Of a DNA stretch of 7,142 nt, positions 1 to 4,070 are shown one piece after another (position 1 is the first letter of the stretch; each line of letters begins with the position of its first letter). The position numbers and the translations under genes were made by a program. The DNA is from Minisyncoccota bacterium (GTDB lineage: Bacteria > Patescibacteriota > Minisyncoccia > Minisyncoccales > MHMH01), in contig JAQUTZ010000008.1 in NCBI GenBank assembly GCA_028694095.1, forward strand, positions 9,672 through 16,813. Reading direction: 5' to 3'. The notes beneath the pieces are model-generated. The model was not told where the DNA came from, did no database searches, and worked only from the letters and a program-made list of their open reading frames with translations.

Positions 1-16
1 TTATATAGACTATCAT
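1..16 (-). CDS. Start of a gene running off the left edge (partial)
   Basis: On the minus strand an ATG at 16-14 is preceded by an AAGGAG ribosome-binding site (22-27) with a 5-nt spacer. The visible codons give only Met-Ile-Val-Tyr-Ile before the window ends. The spacing is good and the site lies downstream of a terminator, so a new gene beginning here is likely. Five residues give no hint of function. Confidence 0.5.
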
Positions 17-39
17 TTTATCTCCTTTTTATCAAAATA

Positions 40-70
40 AAAAAGCAGAAAAACGGTATTCCTGCTTTTT
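40..70 (-). terminator. Rho-independent terminator after the 151-residue protein gene
   Basis: A 9-bp perfect stem pairs 40-48 (AAAAAGCAG) with 62-70 (CTGCTTTTT) around a 13-nt loop. Read on the minus strand it starts three bases after the stop codon of the upstream gene. It runs into a T-rich tail (the end of the stem followed by TATTTTGAT). This is the expected 3' end of the argS-side transcript, separating it from the gene that starts at position 16. Confidence 0.75.
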
Positions 71-73
71 ATC

Positions 74-529
74 TTACCAGCTGAGGAAAACAATGGTGCT
101 GCCGATATCTCCCAGGCCTTTGATGCCGAAAACTACTTTCCAGCGGTCTACTGCAATATACAAATCTTTTAAGCCGTAGGAAACGCCGTTTTCTCCTCCA
201 CTCCAGAATATATGGAGGGTATCGTCATCCATCTCTATAGCCTCAAAGACATTTTGAGATCCGCCGTATTCCACTGTTCTGCCTTTGAGCCGGTCCTGAT
301 TGTCTGCAAGAAAGCCCAATATGCCCGGGCAATTGTCATTGCCCGAGGTTGAAGGGCCTCTGAAGATCTGCTTGTTTTCGTATTTCGAACCGGCAAATTT
401 GACGCATTCCCACAGACGATGACCGCCTGTCGCCAGGTAGCTGCAGGTTTCCCTCCATCGTCCCGGCTTGCAAAATTTCCTCACTTGCTCCTCTGTTGGA
501 AAATTTAAAAGAACTTCAAGAAAATTCAT
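74..529 (-). CDS. Hypothetical protein, 151 residues
   Basis: I do not recognise this protein. The start is well supported: AAAGGAGG (535-542) sits 5 nt before the ATG, and a terminator begins three bases after the stop. There is no signal peptide or membrane segment, so it is probably cytosolic. The N-terminal half has four cysteines (C20, C29, C42, C67) and H37 in a basic, Trp-containing stretch, so a small metal site is possible but not shown. The C-terminal half (about 93-151) alternates hydrophobic and polar residues like a beta-rich fold and ends in Ser-Trp. It lies 66 nt downstream of argS on the same strand with no clear terminator between, so it may be co-transcribed. The function is unknown; the gene itself is probably real because of the strong SD and bounded 3' end. 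Confidence 0.7.
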   Translation of the reverse strand: MNFLEVLLNFPTEEQVRKFCKPGRWRETCSYLATGGHRLWECVKFAGSKYENKQIFRGPSTSGNDNCPGILGFLADNQDRLKGRTVEYGGSQNVFEAIEMDDDTLHIFWSGGENGVSYGLKDLYIAVDRWKVVFGIKGLGDIGSTIVFLSW

Positions 530-595
530 TCTTTCCTCCTTTAATATTGATTTCCCGTTTTTTATTGTAAACGAGCAGGCAACAGCTCTGCCGTC

Positions 596-2170
596 TTACA
601 TTTTATCAGGCGCTGAAATGCCCATTAAATCTAAAGTATTTTTCAGAACGATTTTAGCTGCCAAAACCAAGGATAAGCGGGCTTTGGTCAGTTTCTTGTT
701 TTCCGATATTACTCTGCAATCGTGATAGAACTGATGGAAGGCGGCCGACAGTTCGAGAGTGTAAGCGGGCAGCCTCTGCAATTGGTAGTCTTGGGCCGTA
801 TCTTCGACAAGCTCGGGAAACTTTAAAAGCTCTTTCATCAACTTCAGTTCCGAAGGATGGTTTAAAAGGTCTTGGGAGAATTTTTTATCCGCTTTGGCTT
901 TTTCCAATATGCTGCAGATTCTGGCGTGGGCGTATTGGGCGTAGAAAACGGGATTCTTGGTCGACTGCTCCTTAGCCAGGCTGACATCTATGTCCATATG
1001 GGTATCCAGGGATTTCTGGAGGTAAAAAAACCTGGCTGCATCCAGTCCTATCTCATCCACCAGCTTCTCCAGGGTGACTATTTCCCCCTTCCTCTTGGAA
1101 AGCCTTTCCCCTCCCTTCAAAGTAACCAGCTGTAAAACTAAAATCTCCAGATCTCCTTCGTATCCCAGCATCCTACCGACGGATTTCATTTTTTGAACAT
1201 GGCCCTGGTGATCGGCTCCCCATATATCGATTATCTTATCGAACCCTCTGTCCATTTTATCTTTATGATAAGCAATGTCGGACAAAAGATACGTGGGCTG
1301 GCCCGTTTCTCTGACAACAACCCAGTCTTTTTCGTCGCCGAACTGCGAGGTTTTTATCCACCAAGCCCCCTCTTTCTGATAAACCAGCTGCTTTTCTTTC
1401 AGCCATTTAAGCATCTTTTCAACCTTATTCTTTTTGTATATGGCTTTTTCCTCGGAAACCCAGTTATCGATTTTAATGCCCAACTTCTTTTCTATAAACT
1501 CCTGATTGTCCTTTTGTATGGAAGCGGCCACTAAAACTCCGGCCTCAGATTCGCTTTTGACCTTCTCTAATTTCGGCCTTAAAGACTCTATTTTGGATCT
1601 TAAATAATCGGTCAAGTACGATTCTCCTTTTCCCAAAACCGTTTTGCCCAGCTCGTTAATCTGCTTGCTGTTTCCAGCGTCGTTAATAAAATACTCCCTG
1701 GTTACTTTGAAGCCCGCCTTATTTAAAACATTGGCTAAAACATCTCCCGAAAAAGCGTTTCTACCATTGCCAATGTGCAGCTGCCCCGTGGGATTGGCTG
1801 AAATAAGCTCGATATTTGCTTTACTTCCCCCGCCCATCTCCACTCGTCCGTACTTGTCTTTATCTTCTATTATCCCAGGAATCCGGCCTTGTAAATATTT
1901 TTTGGAAACAAAGAAATTAATAAATCCGGGGTCGACAACTTCTACTTTTTCAAACAGCCCCGGGGACATGTTCAATATATGGCCCTTAAGGTTGTCGGCT
2001 ATGTATTTTGGGGCCATTTTGAAATTTGAAGCCGCTTGCATGGCAAAATTAGTGGAATAGTCTCCGTGGCTTTCCTCTTCCGGCCTTTCAATCTTAACCG
2101 GTGAAACAACCTTAAAACCGGCCTCAATAGCGGCTTTTTCCAGCAATTTTCTTATTTCCGTTCTTAACAT
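596..2170 (-). CDS. argS: Arginyl-tRNA synthetase (class I)
   Basis: The product charges tRNA-Arg with arginine using ATP in the cytosol. The domains are in family order: an N-terminal Add-1 domain (about 1-90, with the SHGDYSTN stretch near 35-42), a Rossmann catalytic core with NPTGQLHIGN (about 127-136), GADHQGHVQKM (about 319-329), a KMSKS-type loop RLSKRKG (about 357-363), and a DALR anticodon-binding domain (NPVFYAQYAHARI about 407-419) ending in a typical GISAPDKM tail. At 524 residues it is full length but short for the family. The last His of the HIGH signature is Asn (HIGN), a variant I believe occurs in other CPR ArgRS proteins. A GTG at 2173 lies directly before the ATG at 2170. 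I prefer the ATG because a probable -10 element (TAAACT, 2178-2183) puts the transcription start on its A, giving a leaderless mRNA. It diverges from smpB. Confidence 0.96.
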   Translation of the reverse strand: MLRTEIRKLLEKAAIEAGFKVVSPVKIERPEEESHGDYSTNFAMQAASNFKMAPKYIADNLKGHILNMSPGLFEKVEVVDPGFINFFVSKKYLQGRIPGIIEDKDKYGRVEMGGGSKANIELISANPTGQLHIGNGRNAFSGDVLANVLNKAGFKVTREYFINDAGNSKQINELGKTVLGKGESYLTDYLRSKIESLRPKLEKVKSESEAGVLVAASIQKDNQEFIEKKLGIKIDNWVSEEKAIYKKNKVEKMLKWLKEKQLVYQKEGAWWIKTSQFGDEKDWVVVRETGQPTYLLSDIAYHKDKMDRGFDKIIDIWGADHQGHVQKMKSVGRMLGYEGDLEILVLQLVTLKGGERLSKRKGEIVTLEKLVDEIGLDAARFFYLQKSLDTHMDIDVSLAKEQSTKNPVFYAQYAHARICSILEKAKADKKFSQDLLNHPSELKLMKELLKFPELVEDTAQDYQLQRLPAYTLELSAAFHQFYHDCRVISENKKLTKARLSLVLAAKIVLKNTLDLMGISAPDKM

Positions 2171-2177
2171 CACTTTC

Positions 2178-2205
2178 AGTTTAGCCTAATTTCAGCTAAA
2201 ATCAA
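2178..2205 (-). promoter_or_regulatory. Probable argS promoter (leaderless transcript)
   Basis: On the minus strand, TTGATT (2200-2205) could be a -35 element. It is followed after 16 bp by TAAACT (2178-2183) as a -10 element. The -10 ends 7 nt before the A of the argS ATG at 2170, so transcription would start at the initiation codon; no SD could be present. It overlaps the smpB promoter on the other strand. Assignment is by eye only. Confidence 0.4.
2197..2202 (+). promoter_or_regulatory. Probable -10 element of the smpB promoter
   Basis: TAAAAT matches the sigma-70 -10 consensus at five of six positions. It ends 6 nt before the smpB ATG, so the mRNA would be leaderless, consistent with the absence of an SD. 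The -35 region (about 2174-2179, TTTCAG) is poor. It mirrors the argS -10 around an inverted repeat TTTAGC-N9-GCTAAA (2180-2200). Confidence 0.4.
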
Positions 2206-2208
2206 AGA

Positions 2209-2658
2209 ATGAAGGTATTAGCGGAAAACAGAAGAGCCAGATACGACTACGAAATACTGGAAAAATTCGAAGCGGGAGTGGTTCTGGCCGGATATGAAGT
2301 AAAATCGATAAAGCTGGGCAGAGTAAGCCTCGGCGGTTCTTATGTTGTATTCAAAGACGAAGAGCCTTTTCTTCTCAACGCCAACATTCCCCCATATCAG
2401 CCCAAGAACACCCCGAAAGACTACGACCCGACCAGGCTGAGAAAGCTGCTTTTGAATAAAGATGAAATAAAGTACCTTATAGGCAAATCCCAGCAGAAAG
2501 GCTTGACTCTGGTGCCCTTGAGGATGTATACTAAGGGGGGTAAAATAAAGCTGGAAGTCGGAGTGGCAAGAGGAATGAAAAAAGCCAGCAAAAAGGAAAT
2601 CCTCAAAAAGAGGGATATAGACAGAGAAATAGACAGAGAATTGAAGGCGCGGGGATGA
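2209..2658 (+). CDS. smpB: SsrA-binding protein SmpB
   Basis: SmpB binds the tRNA-like domain of tmRNA and carries it into the A site of stalled ribosomes for trans-translation. The 149 residues match the family from end to end. Near the N-terminus is ENRRARYDYEILEKFEAG, followed by the oligonucleotide-binding barrel core with GYEVKSIKLGRVSLGGSY (about 28-45), NANIPPY (about 57-63), DPTRLRKLLL (about 73-82) and LRMYTKGGKIKLEVGVARG (about 104-122). The C-terminal tail (from about 123) is lysine-rich; this part lies in the empty mRNA channel of the ribosome. No SD precedes the ATG and a likely -10 lies 6 nt upstream, so the mRNA is probably leaderless. Its stop codon TGA (2656-2658) lies inside the 5' acceptor strand of the tmRNA gene, an 8-nt overlap. 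It diverges from argS across a 38-bp gap. Confidence 0.97.
   Translation: MKVLAENRRARYDYEILEKFEAGVVLAGYEVKSIKLGRVSLGGSYVVFKDEEPFLLNANIPPYQPKNTPKDYDPTRLRKLLLNKDEIKYLIGKSQQKGLTLVPLRMYTKGGKIKLEVGVARGMKKASKKEILKKRDIDREIDRELKARG
2617..2640 (+). repeat. Perfect 12-nt tandem duplication in the smpB tail
   Basis: ATAGACAGAGAA occurs twice in direct succession (2617-2628, 2629-2640), in frame. It encodes Ile-Asp-Arg-Glu twice in the SmpB C-terminal tail. Family tails have similar charged helical sequence at this place, so the repeat may be selected coding or a recent slippage duplication. Confidence 0.8.
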
Positions 2659-2713
2659 ACCCGATTCGATGGAGGGATTCTTTAAAACAGGGCAGGCAAA
2701 CTTTAGAATATCT

Positions 2714-2752
2714 GGCAAGATGTTCAACCAACCCGCTTTAGCTACAGCTTAA
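2714..2752 (+). other. tmRNA tag-peptide reading frame
   Basis: The frame GGC AAG ATG ... GCT TAA encodes GKMFNQPALATA followed by stop. Bases just before it read TATCT, so the -5/-4 positions are U-A, as at U85/A86 before the E. coli resume codon. The resume codon is therefore probably GGC (Gly) rather than the usual Ala. The tag ends ALATA instead of the common ALAA, which in known systems is the ClpXP recognition end. The other plausible frame, starting GCA at 2715, gives ARCSTNPL and ends at TAG; it lacks the Ala-rich end, so I rejected it. Confidence 0.75.
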
Positions 2753-2854
2753 AGCCATCCGAATTACCGATTCTCGATAGGTAACAAGGGTGCCATATTA
2801 TCGAGATAGCCGGTACTTTTTGCCTCAGAAGAACCGGTGAAACAATCGAGGATA

Positions 2855-2910
2855 GGAAAAATGAAATTTTGTTTGTTTAGTATTCATCTTTCCGAAGCCA
2901 TTAAACAAAC
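2855..2910 (+). other. H-type pseudoknot in the tmRNA
   Basis: Stem 1 pairs 2855-2865 (GGAAAAATGAA) with 2883-2893 (TTCATCTTTCC), 10 of 11 positions. Its loop contains GTTTGTTTA (2871-2879), which pairs perfectly with TAAACAAAC (2902-2910) outside the stem. This interleaved pairing is a classic H-type pseudoknot. It directly precedes the 3' strand of helix P2, the place of the last pseudoknot in bacterial tmRNAs. Confidence 0.75.
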
Positions 2911-2977
2911 TAAGCCTGTAGAACTGTCTTAAAAACCTTTCAGACGGGAGCTCATTACTCCCCATCTCCACACCATA

Positions 2978-3484
2978 ATTTTGCAAAAACCATTAATAAA
3001 CAACCAAATAAGGGCTAAAGAGGTAAGGCTGATAGATGAAACCGGGCAGCAGCTGGGAGTCGTGAAGCTGGAGGATGCGCTCTTGAAGTCCCGGGAGCGC
3101 AATTTAGATTTAATACAGGTGACCGAGAAGATAGATCCCCCGGTATGCAAAATAATGGACTACGGCAAATACCTCTACCAGCAGAAAAAGAAAGACAAGG
3201 GAGCTAAGCCGAAGGGAGGAGAAATAAAAGGAATCAGGCTGAGTTTTAATATTTCCGAACACGACATGCAAATGCGGGCAAGGCAAGCAGAAAAATTCCT
3301 GAAAGAAGGCGACAAAGTCAGAATTGAAGTCAGACTGAGGGGCAGAGAAAAAGCCCTGGGAGACCACGCCAAAAGCAAGGTTAATAAGTTTCTGGAAATC
3401 CTTCAGGCTATTATCCCCCACAAAGTGGAAAGAGAGCTGAAGAGAGAACCGAGAGGAATGTCAATGATTATTTCCAAAAAATAA
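2978..3484 (+). CDS. infC: Translation initiation factor IF-3
   Basis: IF3 binds the 30S subunit, keeps the subunits apart and checks the start codon-initiator tRNA pair. The protein has the N-domain signature INNQIRAKEVRLID (about 8-21), PPVCKIMDYGKYLY (about 54-67), a lysine-rich linker (about 68-83) and the C-domain EGDKVRIEVRLRGREKA (about 110-126), ending in REPRGMSMIISKK. About 168 residues is slightly short but complete. No ATG exists before the conserved N-domain. The codons in frame are ATA (2975), ATT (2978) and TTG (2981). I chose ATT because infC genes classically start with AUU, which lets IF3 repress its own mRNA. TTG would give 167 residues and remains possible. No SD is visible; the region just upstream is the tmRNA acceptor strand. 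rpmI follows after 4 nt, the standard infC-rpmI-rplT order. Confidence 0.93.
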   Translation: MLQKPLINNQIRAKEVRLIDETGQQLGVVKLEDALLKSRERNLDLIQVTEKIDPPVCKIMDYGKYLYQQKKKDKGAKPKGGEIKGIRLSFNISEHDMQMRARQAEKFLKEGDKVRIEVRLRGREKALGDHAKSKVNKFLEILQAIIPHKVERELKREPRGMSMIISKK

Positions 3485-3488
3485 AGTT

Positions 3489-3677
3489 ATGGGAAAAACA
3501 AGAAAATCGATAACAAAAAGGTTTAAGATAACAAAGAACGGCAAAGTGCTTCGGAGGCCGACAGGACAAGACCACCTGCTTTCTAAAAAAAGCGGGCAGT
3601 TTAAGAGGAACCTCAGAAAATGGATAGAGGTCCCCGCAGTCGAAGCTAAAAAGATAAAAAAGCTAATCCATGGTTAG
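3489..3677 (+). CDS. rpmI: 50S ribosomal protein L35
   Basis: This small, very basic protein of the large ribosomal subunit has 62 residues, close to the usual 64-66. It shows the family N-terminus KTRKSITKRFKITKNGKVLRR (residues 3-23), then a conserved HLLSKKS stretch (about 29-35) and KRNLRKW (about 39-45). The ATG is 4 nt after the infC stop and no SD is visible, so it is probably translated by coupling to infC. Its last 8 nt overlap the start of rplT. Confidence 0.95.
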   Translation: MGKTRKSITKRFKITKNGKVLRRPTGQDHLLSKKSGQFKRNLRKWIEVPAVEAKKIKKLIHG

Positions 3678-4017
3678 AGTAAAAAGAGGAAAACAAGCCA
3701 AAAAGCATAAAAAGCATCTCTTAAAACATGCTAAGGGTTTTAAGTGGGGCAGAAAAAATAAATACAAGCTGGCTAAAGACGCCCTGCGCCACGCCTGGGA
3801 GTATGCCTACCGCGACAGAAAGACTAAAAAGAGAGACAAGAGGCAGCTCTGGCAAACCAAAATTAATGCAGCCTGCAGAGCCCAGGGAATTTCTTACAGC
3901 AGATTCATCAACGCCTTAAAGAAAAACAAAATCGAGCTGGATAGGAAGATAATGGCCGACTTGGCTGAAAACAAACCCGAGATTTTCACCAAGATAGTAG
4001 AAAAAGTGAAAGGATAA
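3670..4017 (+). CDS. rplT: 50S ribosomal protein L20
   Basis: L20 binds 23S rRNA early in large-subunit assembly. The 115 residues match the family throughout: MVRVKRGKQAKKHKKHLLKHAKGF at the N-terminus (its long basic extension), DALRHAWEYAYRDRKTKKRDKRQLW (about 37-61), INAACRAQGISYSRFINALKKN (about 65-86) and the C-terminal domain with LDRKIMADLAENKPEIF. The ATG lies within the end of rpmI (8-nt overlap, ATGGTTAG) and has no SD, which points to translational coupling. In E. coli and B. subtilis, L20 represses this operon by binding a structured leader. No room for such a leader exists here before infC, apart from the tmRNA itself. The cluster ends at the hairpin at 4033-4063. Confidence 0.97.
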   Translation: MVRVKRGKQAKKHKKHLLKHAKGFKWGRKNKYKLAKDALRHAWEYAYRDRKTKKRDKRQLWQTKINAACRAQGISYSRFINALKKNKIELDRKIMADLAENKPEIFTKIVEKVKG

Positions 4018-4032
4018 AGCTTAACACCAATA

Positions 4033-4068
4033 AAAATCTCCATCTTTGCAGGATGGAGATTTTATTTT
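4033..4068. terminator. Bidirectional terminator between converging operons
   Basis: A perfect 12-bp stem pairs 4033-4044 with 4052-4063 around the 7-nt loop TTTGCAG. On the plus strand it is followed by ATTTT, ending the infC-rpmI-rplT transcript 15 nt after the rplT stop. On the minus strand its A-tract reads as TTTTT followed by ATTGG, so it also ends the PurF-like operon, whose stop codon is at 4071-4073. Confidence 0.9.
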
Positions 4069-4070
4069 CC

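Larger units (their letters stand above)
2651..2970 (+). ncRNA. ssrA: tmRNA (transfer-messenger RNA)
   Basis: tmRNA acts first as an alanyl-tRNA mimic, then as an mRNA, to free stalled ribosomes and tag the broken protein. The 5' acceptor strand GGGGATG (2651-2657) pairs with CATCTCC (2963-2969) over 7 bp with one G-U. The conserved D-side GATTCGAT is at 2663-2670. A 5-bp T-stem GGGAG/CTCCC (2946-2950/2958-2962) abuts the acceptor strand exactly as in tRNA. Helix P2 pairs CAGGC (2693-2697) with GCCTG (2914-2918) and ACAG with CTGT (2687-2690/2924-2927), within the conserved CTAAGC.TGTAG block (2910-2920). The tag frame is 2714-2752. Long stems follow: 2765-2769/2811-2815, 2772-2779/2799-2806 and 2810-2814/2833-2837 (the first and third compete), plus a clear pseudoknot at 2855-2910. 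The one-piece form is 320 nt. CCA is not encoded directly after the discriminator A2970 (CACCA follows). The T-loop, CTCATTA, departs from consensus. It overlaps smpB by 8 nt and lies 7 nt before infC. Confidence 0.93.

Noticed and set aside
571..594. Short hairpins (GAGC/GCTC or GGCA/TGCC) between argS and the 151-residue gene as a terminator
   Set aside because: The stems are only 4 bp, compete with each other, and no T-run follows on the minus strand.
2616..2621. TATAGA as a -10 element for an ssrA promoter
   Set aside because: It would start transcription near 2628, about 20 nt before the tmRNA 5' end, lacks a -35, and lies in the smpB coding repeat.
2218..2727. 169-codon open frame on the minus strand across smpB
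   Set aside because: It is antisense to a certain smpB gene, runs into the tmRNA, and its translation matches no family pattern I know.
2715..2740. Alternative tmRNA tag frame starting at GCA
   Set aside because: It gives ARCSTNPL and ends at TAG without the Ala-rich C-terminus, and the U-A at -5/-4 fits the GGC frame.
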